14,911 nucleotides of DNA from assembly GCF_003253435.1 (NCBI RefSeq), contig NZ_QKUB01000012.1, forward strand, positions 1 to 14,911, written 5' to 3'. Shown piece after piece: positions 1-5,124 of this stretch. The position numbers were made by a program, and so were the translations under genes. The notes beneath the pieces were generated by a model, which ran no database searches, had not been told where the DNA came from, and saw only the letters and a list, made by a program, of their open reading frames with translations. The stretch is from Metamycoplasma auris. GTDB taxonomy: Bacteria > Bacillota_I > Bacilli_A > Mycoplasmatales > Metamycoplasmataceae. Position 1 is the first letter of the stretch; every line of letters starts with the position of its first letter.

Positions 1-375
1 ATTAATTTTTTCAAATTGCTTTTTAGCAATTTCTAGATCTATATCCTTAGGTTCTTTATTAAAAAGTAAATGTAATCCACTTTTATTTTCTAAATCTTTT
101 AATTCTTTAGTTATTTGTTGTTTAGATAATGTTCGTGAATTTATAAACTCAACAAAATTCATTTTTTTTATTTCCATTTGGTTTATTAATGAATTTCGAT
201 CATCATCTATATCTTGAACATATACAGCACTTGGACGACTTATATAATCTATAAAAATACCTTCTTTATAAAACTTAAAGTTATGTATATGCCCAGTTTC
301 TTCATTAGGTCTTTTTTTAGTTTTATAGTTTGCAAATTCGAATGAAACAAACAAGATTATTTTTTATATACTCAT
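1..375 (-). pseudogene. MobL-type relaxase, N-terminal part, interrupted and cut by window edge
   Basis: Reading leftward from the ATG at 375, the frame is M-S-I-stop (TAA at 364-366) and then stays open to the window edge for about 121 codons. The readable part contains IDYISRPSAVY, then an NFVEFINSRTLS segment, then a GL..LFNKEPKDIDLEIAKKQF segment. The pattern 'D-Y-I/M-x-R' followed by 'GLF..+.D.L...E.....F' is what I know from MobL-family mobilisation relaxases of Firmicutes, which nick oriT DNA for plasmid or integrated-element transfer. The early TAA, only three codons after the only sensible ATG, suggests the gene is inactivated; a non-standard start downstream of it cannot be excluded. 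No strong Shine-Dalgarno precedes the ATG. The family call is an inference from recognisable motifs and the C-terminal part is not visible. Confidence 0.55.
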
Positions 376-396
376 TTATTTTTACCTAAAATTTTA

Positions 397-588
397 TTAT
401 TTGAAGTATTCAGCATATCTAATTAATTCCTTATCTAATTTATCTCTTTAAAAAATCTTGAAAAAATCTTGAGTATTGTCTTTACTATTAAGAATATATT
501 TATATATTCTTTTTATGGTTATCAATTTAGCAAGTAAAAATAATGAATTTCTATTATGTTGCATCAATTTTTTAAAAAATGCAAACTT
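397..588 (-). pseudogene. Small decayed coding relic between the putative rep and mobL genes
   Basis: The minus-strand frame from 588 to 397 reads as plausible protein (for example MQHNRNSLFLLAKL from 564, then KDNTQDFFKIF, stop, RDKLDKELIRYAEYFK, stop). It is interrupted by TAA at 448-450 and ends with TAA at 397-399; a TAG lies just upstream at 589-591. The segments on both sides of the inner stop look like one helical, charged protein, so this is best read as a gene fragment with nonsense mutations. It is in the same frame as the 257-aa protein ending at 619 and as the relaxase start at 375, so it may be the eroded C-terminal extension of the former. There is no Shine-Dalgarno before 564. 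Confidence 0.35.
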
Positions 589-618
589 CTATATAACTAA
601 AAAGTAATTTAATTTTTT

Positions 619-1392
619 TTAAATTACAAAAGGTTTTTTTAAAATTAAATATCTTGATGTAAAGTTAGTCTTATTTTTGCTTTTTTTGTATAAGAAATAA
701 ATCTTATAAATTTTAGTTAGCATCTTAAAACATTTTAAAATGGTATTTTTATTACCTTTTAAAAACTTAAGACATTTTGAATTTAACTCTTGAAGTCACA
801 ATGTTTTGTTTGTGTTTATTATTGTAAAACCAGCATTGAGTTTTTTAGGGTTAGTAGTAAACTTTAAAAACTTTTTATTTTTCTTATTTATAAGTTTTTT
901 TTGAAATAAAAGGAAATTTTGAGTGTTTCATAAAGTAACAAGCGAAACGTCAGTTAGCAGAAGTTTTCATCTTAAAGTAGAATTTAAATTAATAAATTTT
1001 TCGCCACGTTCACATCAAACTTTATTTGTAATTTTAATGTTTCCTTTTAGATCATGTTCAAGGTAACCTAAAGACGATAAGTATTTAACTGTTTCAGTTA
1101 GGGTTGATCTTTTAAAACCTAATTTTTCTAGTTCCAGCAATGGAACAAATTTAATTCTTGCCCCTAGTTCTTTACTAATCGCAAGAAGTTCGAAACTCAC
1201 TTTTCTTTTAGACAATAAATTAAACATTGCTTCGCCAATTTTTAATTTGCACTTAAGCAAAATCTTAATTGCATTTGGTGTTAACTTATCGTAAATTTTT
1301 TTCTCATATTTAACTCAAAAGAAGAAATCATCATGAGTTTTTTTAAACTCAGCTTTGTATTTAAAATTTGATGTTTTTAAAATATTACTCAT
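619..1392 (-). CDS. Basic DNA-binding-like protein (possible replication or regulatory protein of the mobile element)
   Basis: The 257-aa reading frame uses TGA as Trp at several positions and ends at TAA 619-621. The start at 1392 is well supported: AAGGGAG (1400-1406) sits 7 nt upstream. Residues about 84-124 (LLELEKLGFKRSTLTETVKYL, then SSLGYLEHD and a short GNIKI strand) have the form of a winged helix-turn-helix: two helices, then a loop-G-Y-L beta wing. The C-terminal 110 residues are very rich in lysine and carry no motif I recognise. I do not recognise the family. Its place next to a MobL-like relaxase and the hairpin-rich leader suggest a replication initiator or autoregulated repressor of a mobilisable element, but that is inference. 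The reading frame itself is secure. Confidence 0.6.
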
Positions 1393-1399
1393 ATAAAAT

Positions 1400-1406
1400 C
1401 TCCCTT
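1400..1406 (-). promoter_or_regulatory. Shine-Dalgarno of the 257-aa protein
   Basis: AAGGGAG on the minus strand, 7 nt before the ATG at 1392. It fixes the start codon and is one of the strongest ribosome binding sites in the window. Confidence 0.7.
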
Positions 1407-1416
1407 CTTTTAATTT

Positions 1417-1467
1417 GAGACTTTTTAAAATGAGAAATCAAAAAGTCTCTAATTGACTAGAGACTTT
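1417..1467 (-). promoter_or_regulatory. Leader with two mutually exclusive hairpins (or tandem operator)
   Basis: Three copies of the core AGAGACTTT/AAAGTCTCT lie in alternating orientation. The perfect 10-bp stem GAGACTTTTT (1417-1426) with AAAAAGTCTC (1440-1449) has a 13-nt loop. The middle copy can instead pair, over 9 bp, with 1459-1467 (AAAGTCTCT 1442-1450 with AGAGACTTT). The two stems share the middle segment and cannot form together. On the minus strand the second hairpin ends about 10 nt before the Shine-Dalgarno at 1400-1406. This could be a translational or transcriptional switch; equally the three inverted copies could be DNA binding sites for the encoded wHTH-like protein. Confidence 0.5.
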
Positions 1468-1535
1468 AACATACCTATTTTTTACACTTCACTTAGATAA
1501 AATTAAATAAAAGATTCTACTAATTCTAAAATCTA

Positions 1536-1544
1536 TGCTATACT
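1536..1544 (+). promoter_or_regulatory. Extended -10 promoter of antitoxin-like RNA A
   Basis: TGCTATACT is an extended -10 (TGn followed by TATACT). The same sequence occurs at 2829-2837 in copy C, at the same distance from the RNA. No clear -35 is seen. Transcription would start near 1551. Confidence 0.6.
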
Positions 1545-1549
1545 AGTTA

Positions 1550-1731
1550 GTAGAAAATTAAGTTTTCTAAATCATGCTAGTGGATTGGTTTCAACCACTC
1601 TCGCTGTCCTAGTATTTGCGGTTAAAAAAAGAAACAATTAGATTGGCAGTGTGGTTCTACTGACCCTGTATGACTTAGAGATTACGAAATGAGGAGAGTG
1701 AACCAAACATAGGCATTTGCCTATGTTTTTT
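1550..1731 (+). ncRNA. Structured RNA A, type III antitoxin-like (module A)
   Basis: This roughly 180-nt non-coding stretch is repeated almost exactly at 2843-3024 and in shortened form at 1905-2018. It holds a 5' hairpin (TAGAAAA 1551-1557 with TTTTCTA 1563-1569) and two related units. Unit 1 is closed by GTTTC/GAAAC (1588-1592 with 1631-1635) and contains the short stem CGC/GCG (1602-1604 with 1618-1620). Unit 2 is closed by TGGTTC/GAACCA (1652-1657 with 1700-1705) and contains GTA/TAC (1668-1670 with 1683-1685) plus CTGA (1660-1663), which can pair with the loop TTAG (1675-1678) as an H-type pseudoknot. A terminator follows, then the toxin-like stub. Pairs change in a compensatory way between copies. 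This architecture matches type III antitoxin RNAs, whose repeats fold into pseudoknots that bind the toxin. Confidence 0.6.
1705..1731 (+). terminator. Rho-independent terminator of RNA A
   Basis: Stem AAACATAGGC/GCCTATGTTT (1705-1714 with 1719-1728), loop ATTT, followed by further T. In copies B and C the same hairpin has GTATAGGT/ACCTATAC-type pairs, so two base pairs differ by compensatory change. Confidence 0.75.
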
Positions 1732-1733
1732 AT

Positions 1734-1739
1734 TATAAT
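1734..1739 (+). promoter_or_regulatory. TATAAT -10 box immediately before the toxin stub of module A
   Basis: TATAAT ends 7 nt before the ATG at 1747. The spacing is the same in all three copies. Transcription from it would start at or next to the ATG, giving a leaderless mRNA; no Shine-Dalgarno is present. Confidence 0.45.
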
Positions 1740-1746
1740 TTCTAAT

Positions 1747-1851
1747 ATGAGTAAATTATTAATCGGTAAAGTATATAAGCAAAGAAATAAAGAAAATAGA
1801 CTGCCAATTGTCAAAAATAAAAATAAGGTATTTATACTGCTTACTAATTAA
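1747..1851 (+). pseudogene. Truncated toxin-like gene, module A (34 codons)
   Basis: The first 20 or so codons (MSKLLIGKVYKQRNKEN) match the start of the full genes at 2036 and 3042 nearly perfectly. After codon 27 the sequence joins GTATTTATACT, which in copy C is the spacer upstream of the module (2771-2781), and stops at TAA 1849-1851. The rest of the toxin gene has therefore been deleted by recombination between the gene body and an inter-module spacer. The upstream RNA is intact, so module A may persist as an antitoxin-only unit. Confidence 0.7.
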
Positions 1852-1881
1852 TAAAAAAAAACTAAAAAATTTTTATTAATT
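1846..1881. terminator. Inverted repeat between modules A and B
   Basis: AATTAATAAAAA (1846-1857) pairs perfectly with TTTTTATTAATT (1870-1881) around a 12-nt A-rich loop. An equivalent repeat lies before module C. Placed directly upstream of the RNA promoter, it could terminate incoming transcription from either side and insulate each module; it is purely A/T, so its strength is uncertain. Confidence 0.4.
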
Positions 1882-1890
1882 CTAAAATTT

Positions 1891-1900
1891 ATGCTAAAAT
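1891..1900 (+). promoter_or_regulatory. Probable promoter of RNA B
   Basis: ATGCTAAAAT corresponds to the ATGCTATACT element of modules A and C, but the -10 hexamer is TAAAAT instead of TATACT, probably with different strength. Confidence 0.4.
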
Positions 1901-1904
1901 AAAA

Positions 1905-2018
1905 TTGTTCCTAATAAGAACTAAATTGGCAGTGTGGTTCTAGCTGGCCCTGCCTACCCTGGAGATGGCGAAATCAAGAGATAGAACTAAAAGTATAGGT
2001 CATTACCTATACTTTTTT
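1905..2018 (+). ncRNA. Structured RNA B, shortened type III antitoxin-like (module B)
   Basis: This copy lacks unit 1 and retains a short 5' hairpin (GTTC 1907-1910 with GAAC 1918-1921), unit 2 and the terminator. Unit 2 is closed by an 8-bp stem, TGGTTCTA (1935-1942) with TAGAACTA (1982-1989). Relative to A and C the inner stem GTA/TAC has become GCC/GGC (1952-1954 with 1967-1969), two compensatory changes. The candidate pseudoknot pairing CTGA/TTAG has become CTGG/CTGG (1944-1947 with 1959-1962). Preserved pairing with changed sequence argues strongly that the RNA fold matters. It precedes the only full-length toxin gene, so it is the best candidate for an active antitoxin. Confidence 0.6.
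1990..2018 (+). terminator. Rho-independent terminator of RNA B
   Basis: AAAGTATAGGT (1990-2000) pairs with ACCTATACTTT (2005-2015), 11 bp with loop CATT and a T run to 2018. As in type III loci it lies between RNA and toxin gene and would limit readthrough into the toxin. Confidence 0.8.
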
Positions 2019-2022
2019 GTAC

Positions 2023-2028
2023 TATAAT
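2023..2028 (+). promoter_or_regulatory. TATAAT -10 box 7 nt before toxin B ATG
   Basis: A consensus TATAAT directly after the terminator T run; the predicted start of transcription falls on the ATG at 2036, implying a leaderless toxin mRNA. There is no Shine-Dalgarno between it and the ATG and no clear -35. Confidence 0.45.
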
Positions 2029-2035
2029 TTCTAAT

Positions 2036-2686
2036 ATGAGTAAATTATTAATCGGTAAAGTATATAAACAAAGAAATAAAGAGAATATGCTTCCCATAGC
2101 AAAAAGTAAATTTGGAGATGATATTATTGGGCATGGAATAAATAGACCATTTTTAATCTTTTATTCTGATGAAAAGGTTTATTATCTTTCTACTAAAAGT
2201 ATAACTGATAAAAATAGAGAATTAACTACACAAGATGAAGGAAATTTAGTTCTTAACCAAGACTTATATGGTAATGATAAAGAAATAGCGATAGACTGCT
2301 CAGTAATTAATGTAATGGATCGAAGACTATTTGAATCTCTTTATGAAAAAGATAATGAATTAAATAACTATCTAACTTCACCAAGTATTTATAATAGTGT
2401 AATGGAAAAACTATATAAGAATTTAGATGATATCCAATACTTCGAAGTCGATAGTTTTGATTCAGACAACACAATTTGAAAAAGAAAAAAAGAAACAATT
2501 AAAAACAAAGATATTTGTGAACAAATAATTACTACTTATAACGAAGAAATAAAATGAAAATATAGGGACTTAATATATAAAGATGAAGATAAATTCTATT
2601 CACTAGTAGAAGAAGAATTTGAAGAAATTGCTAAGCAAAACAAAAAGACTAATATATTAGGTGACGGAGGAGGACTAGTTTTATAA
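2036..2686 (+). CDS. Putative type III toxin (MazF/ToxN-like endoribonuclease), full length, module B
   Basis: The 216-aa frame (TGA read as Trp at 2477-2479 and again in IKWKYRD) ends at TAA 2684-2686. The order of motifs fits the MazF/ToxN fold: GKVYK strand near residues 7-11, GINRPFLIF near 34-43, VYYLSTKS near 48-55, EIAIDCSVINVMD near 83-95, then a helical part. In MazF-fold toxins the Arg-Pro strand and the S/T-K loop lie near the RNA-cleaving site; ToxN relatives are held inactive by pseudoknot RNA. A charged C-terminal extension of about 70 residues is absent from the paralogue at 3042. The start is fixed by the conserved MSKLLIGK in all copies. The gene follows a structured RNA and terminator, exactly the type III layout. 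No search was possible, so toxin identity is inferred from context and fold pattern; another small RNA-binding protein family remains possible. Confidence 0.55.
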
Positions 2687-2788
2687 CTTTAATTTTAAAT
2701 AATGCCTTTTTAGATGCTTATTTCTTAATGATGATAAATTATTATCTAATTAAATTATTGTTATTTGAAGGTATTTATACTCATTACT
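2687..2788. other. Spacer between modules B and C
   Basis: No gene is seen. A weak hairpin, AAATAA-TGC with GC-TTATTT (2697-2705 with 2716-2723), lies 10 nt after the toxin B stop but lacks a T run. It resembles the better terminator at 3619-3650 after module C. The spacer ends with TTTGAAGGTATTTATACT (2764-2781), the sequence into which toxin A is fused at about 1828-1838. Confidence 0.4.
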
Positions 2789-2819
2789 AATTAATAAAAA
2801 AACTAAAATTTTATTAATT
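2789..2819. terminator. Inverted repeat upstream of module C
   Basis: AATTAATAAAA (2789-2799) pairs with TTTTATTAATT (2809-2819) around a 9-nt loop, matching the repeat at 1846-1881. Possible bidirectional terminator or insulator between modules. Confidence 0.4.
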
Positions 2820-2828
2820 CAAAATTTA

Positions 2829-2837
2829 TGCTATACT
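2829..2837 (+). promoter_or_regulatory. Extended -10 promoter of RNA C
   Basis: TGCTATACT, identical to the element at 1536-1544 of module A; predicted start near 2843. Confidence 0.6.
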
Positions 2838-2842
2838 AATGA

Positions 2843-3024
2843 CATAGAAAACTTAGTTTTCTTATTGATTAGTGGATTGGTTTCAACCACTCTCCGATCC
2901 TGGTACTCGGGTTAAAAAAAGAAACAACTAAATTGGCAGTGTGGTTCTACTGACCCTGTATGACTTAGAGATTACGAAATTAAGAGATAGAACTAAAAGT
3001 ATAGGTTATTGCCTATACTTTTTT
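2843..3024 (+). ncRNA. Structured RNA C, type III antitoxin-like (module C)
   Basis: Full-length copy with the 5' hairpin (AGAAAA 2846-2851 with TTTTCT 2857-2862), unit 1 and unit 2. Unit 2 is nearly identical to that of A. In unit 1 the inner stem is CCG/CGG (2894-2896 with 2908-2910) where A has CGC/GCG, again compensatory, while the flanking GTTTC/GAAAC closing stem and the A-run are unchanged. The hairpin GTGGaTTG/CAACCAC (with one bulged A) at the start of unit 1 is conserved with A and may be an alternative fold. The RNA ends in a terminator just before the 140-aa toxin-like gene. Confidence 0.6.
2995..3024 (+). terminator. Rho-independent terminator of RNA C
   Basis: AAAAGTATAGGT (2995-3006) pairs with GCCTATACTTTT (3011-3022) with one T-G wobble next to the TATT loop, then T to 3024. 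Confidence 0.8.
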
Positions 3025-3028
3025 GTAC

Positions 3029-3034
3029 TATAAT
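3029..3034 (+). promoter_or_regulatory. TATAAT -10 box 7 nt before toxin C ATG
   Basis: Same TATAAT and 7-nt spacing as in modules A and B, supporting start of transcription at the ATG (3042) and a leaderless mRNA. Confidence 0.45.
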
Positions 3035-3041
3035 TTCTAAT

Positions 3042-3464
3042 ATGAGTAAATTATTAATCGGTAAAGTATATAAACAAAGAAATAAAGAAAATAGCCTTCC
3101 AGTAACTAAAGATAGAAAAGGTAATGAAATTGATGCTTATGGGGCAAGTAGACCTTATTTAATCTTTTATTCTAATGATAAGGTTTATTATCTTTCTACT
3201 AAAAGTAGAACTGATAAAAATAGAGAATTAACTACACAAGATGAAGAAAATGTAATTCTTAAAAAAAACTTATATGATAACGATAAAGAAATTGCTATTA
3301 ATTGCTTAGCAATTAATGTAATGGATATGGAACTATTTGAAAGTCTTTATGAAGAAGATAATGAATTAAATAACTCCCCAGCTTCTGCTTATACTTATGA
3401 TAAAGTAATGAAAAAATTGCATGAAAATTTAAAGAATATCCAATACTTTGAAATTAAGAAATAG
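3042..3464 (+). CDS. Putative type III toxin (MazF/ToxN-like), C-terminally short copy, module C
   Basis: This 140-aa protein is a close paralogue of the protein at 2036 over its whole length (MSKLLIGKVYKQRNKE, SRPYLIFYS, KVYYLSTKS, INVMD, LFESLYEED, IQYFE). An upstream in-frame ATG at 3009 lies inside the terminator of RNA C, so the homologous ATG at 3042, 7 nt after TATAAT, is the start. It ends at TAA 3462-3464 where copy B continues for about 75 residues; the DNA after the stop still resembles that extension. All the strands expected of the MazF-like core are present, so it may still be active, or it may be a product of decay. Divergence is concentrated in residues 17-35, a region that could affect RNA recognition. 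Confidence 0.55.
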   Translation: MSKLLIGKVYKQRNKENSLPVTKDRKGNEIDAYGASRPYLIFYSNDKVYYLSTKSRTDKNRELTTQDEENVILKKNLYDNDKEIAINCLAINVMDMELFESLYEEDNELNNSPASAYTYDKVMKKLHENLKNIQYFEIKK

Positions 3465-3600
3465 TTATAGCTTATTAAAAAAGAACTTTATGTTTAGGGA
3501 TAAAAATAAATTTTATTCGTAGATAGAAAAGAAATATTTTAACATTACTAAACAATATAAAGATACTTCGCACAAGGGAAAAACAAAAATAAGAATAAAA
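3465..3600 (+). pseudogene. Decayed C-terminal extension of toxin C
   Basis: After the stop at 3464, the stretch TTTAGGGATAAAAATAAATT (3490-3509) and the following GATAGAAAAGAAATATTT resemble, with gaps and stops, the codons for YRDLIYKDEDKFYS...EEEF in copy B (about 2560-2625). The frame is broken several times. This shows the longer form is ancestral and module C lost its tail. Confidence 0.45.
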
Positions 3601-3618
3601 GAATAGCAATATACTTTA

Positions 3619-3650
3619 AAATGCTTTATTTAAGAAAATAAGGCATTTTT
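3619..3650 (+). terminator. Terminator of module C
   Basis: AAATGCTTTATT (3619-3630) pairs with AATAAGGCATTT (3637-3648) with a T-G wobble, followed by T. It would end toxin C transcripts. Confidence 0.65.
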
Positions 3651-3659
3651 ATGAATTTT

Positions 3660-3892
3660 TTCCTTAAGAAAAATAAAAATTCAATTATATTTTTATATCA
3701 TTCAAGTGAAATATTGAATATCTGTTCTTTCTTAATATTTGAAGAAATTAGATTTTAATAAGATAGATTAAGAAGTAAATATGACTTACTACAGCGTCTT
3801 ATTCTAGTTATTGTCTTTACTTTTTTATTGGATTTTCTATCTATTAATTCTTTTAAATAAAAATCACTTCTAAAATTCATAGCATGACTCAT
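3660..3892 (-). pseudogene. Remnant of an AAA (DUF4143-type) ATPase
   Basis: From the ATG at 3892 the minus strand encodes 45 residues containing KELIDRKSNKKVKTITRIRRCSKSYLL. In the ATPases of the AAA/DUF4143 type this position reads 'L..RK.N..IKVITGIRRCGKSYLL', where GIRRCGKS is the Walker A loop. Here the two key glycines are Arg and Ser, and the frame stops at TAA 3755-3757. A different frame just downstream carries NIKKEQIFNISLEW, which fits the next strand of the same family. So the gene is frameshifted, has lost its nucleotide-binding loop and is truncated before 3660. Confidence 0.6.
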
Positions 3893-3895
3893 AGA

Positions 3896-3927
3896 AAAAT
3901 CAAGGAACTATTTTTTTCCTTGATTTT
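3896..3927. terminator. Strong, probably bidirectional terminator ending the minus-strand operon
   Basis: AAAATCAAGGAA (3896-3907) pairs perfectly with TTCCTTGATTTT (3916-3927), with an 8-nt loop and T/A runs on both sides. It begins at the stop codon of the gene ending at 3926. Confidence 0.8.
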
Positions 3928-5104
3928 ATTTTGAAGTTTTTTTAAATCTTAGAGGAATATCAAATTCAATCTCTTTTTGTTCATTATTTGTTGCTTCAAT
4001 ATAAATACCATATTGAATTTTTTTTCTGCCGATCTTTTTAGTCTCCGTTCCCAATGTAACAATTTTTGCCTTAAATTTTAAATGTGTTTCTTCTTGCCAA
4101 TTATCAGTATCAATATTTTTTAGTTCAATTTTTGAATTAAAAATTAAAGGTGAGAAAAAGTTGGATGTTTCAATGGCGGCATTTGAATAAATTCTTAATG
4201 ATCCTAAATCTTCATTTACTTTAATTAAATGACTAAATGGTTCGCTAAATAATCGTGAAATATCAAGTCTTTGATAAAACTTCAAATCTTGATTATTTAA
4301 ATTATATAGTTGATTAAATTCTTCAATATATTGCTTTAGTATATTTTTATAGGAATTAATTTTTTCTTGTGGATAATTACCTTTTAGATCGATTGGACTA
4401 TAGAAACTATAGGCAATCTTTGACTTAATTTCATCAATTATAGCTTTGGAATTTTTTATAGTATTATTTTTTTTAGTTTGATCTAATGATTCTAAATTAT
4501 ATTTTTCTGTTTCTTTTTCAGTTCTAATTGGAAAATTACGAATTACAAAATCAATTTCTGAATTTCCTTTTTCTTTAAAAACTAAATCAACAATTAGAAT
4601 ATCTTTTGATATTGTATCAATAACAAAATTCTCAAACTCAATATATCAATTCTTATCTTTATTAAGAAATTCTAATTTTGCATAGCCTTCAGTTTCTTTA
4701 CTACCAAAAATAAGATTTTTATTAGTTTCAATCTTATTATTTACAAGATATTCAAGTAGACCTTCTGGTGTTTGGTTTGGAATTTTTTTGTTCTTATTAA
4801 TCGTAAGTTTTATTGGATATTCTTTTTTATTGTTATTTAACAATATTTCTGAAAATGAGTATTTTTGTATCTTATCATACCAATAAATTAATGCATTTTT
4901 TGGCTTGCTTAATTGAATTCCTATTGTTGCACCAATGATTGTAGTTAAAGCGGCTGAAGTAAAAGTTCAAAATAATATTTTTTTTATTTTCTTAGCTTTT
5001 ATAGACTGTTTTGCAAACTCTTTGTGTTTTAGTTGATCTTCTATACTAATATCATTGTCAATTGAATCAATTCAATCAATTTCTTGTCTATTCTTTTTTT
5101 TCAT
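3926..5104 (-). CDS. Single-pass membrane protein of unknown function
   Basis: The 392-aa frame contains four TGA (Trp) codons and ends at TAA 3926-3928. The N-terminal 40 residues are charged; residues about 43-64 (ILFWTFTSAALTTIIGATIG) form one hydrophobic helix. With no signal peptidase site or lipobox, this is best read as an N-in anchor with about 325 residues outside the cell. The outer part alternates beta-like and charged segments (for example SEIDFVIRNFPIR, and IQYGIYIEATNN near the end). I do not recognise a family. It follows the helicase gene by only 20 nt, so it is probably co-transcribed; the Shine-Dalgarno is weak (GAAAG). Extracellular placement beside a cytoplasmic helicase gives no obvious joint function. 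Confidence 0.75.
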
Positions 5105-5124
5105 TTATGTCTTTCTATTTAATT

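Noticed and set aside
1937..1960. GGTTCTAGCT in RNA B resembles the start of the preQ1-I riboswitch, and CTATAAAAAACTA at 14589-14601 resembles its 3' end.
   Set aside because: The two parts are 12 kb apart, RNA copies A and C lack the match, and neither site has the full stem plus A-rich tail.
1500..3024. The repeated elements as a CRISPR array.
   Set aside because: The repeats are long, only three, contain promoters and terminators and are separated by coding sequence, not by uniform spacers.
3009..3041. An upstream in-frame ATG at 3009 as start of toxin C.
   Set aside because: It lies in the terminator of RNA C, and the paralogues begin at the codon matching 3042.
474..3821. The 13-bp direct repeat TATTGTCTTTACT at 474-486 and 3809-3821 as attachment-site ends of a mobile element.
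   Set aside because: A match of this length is expected by chance in such AT-rich DNA, and no integrase or other boundary feature supports it.
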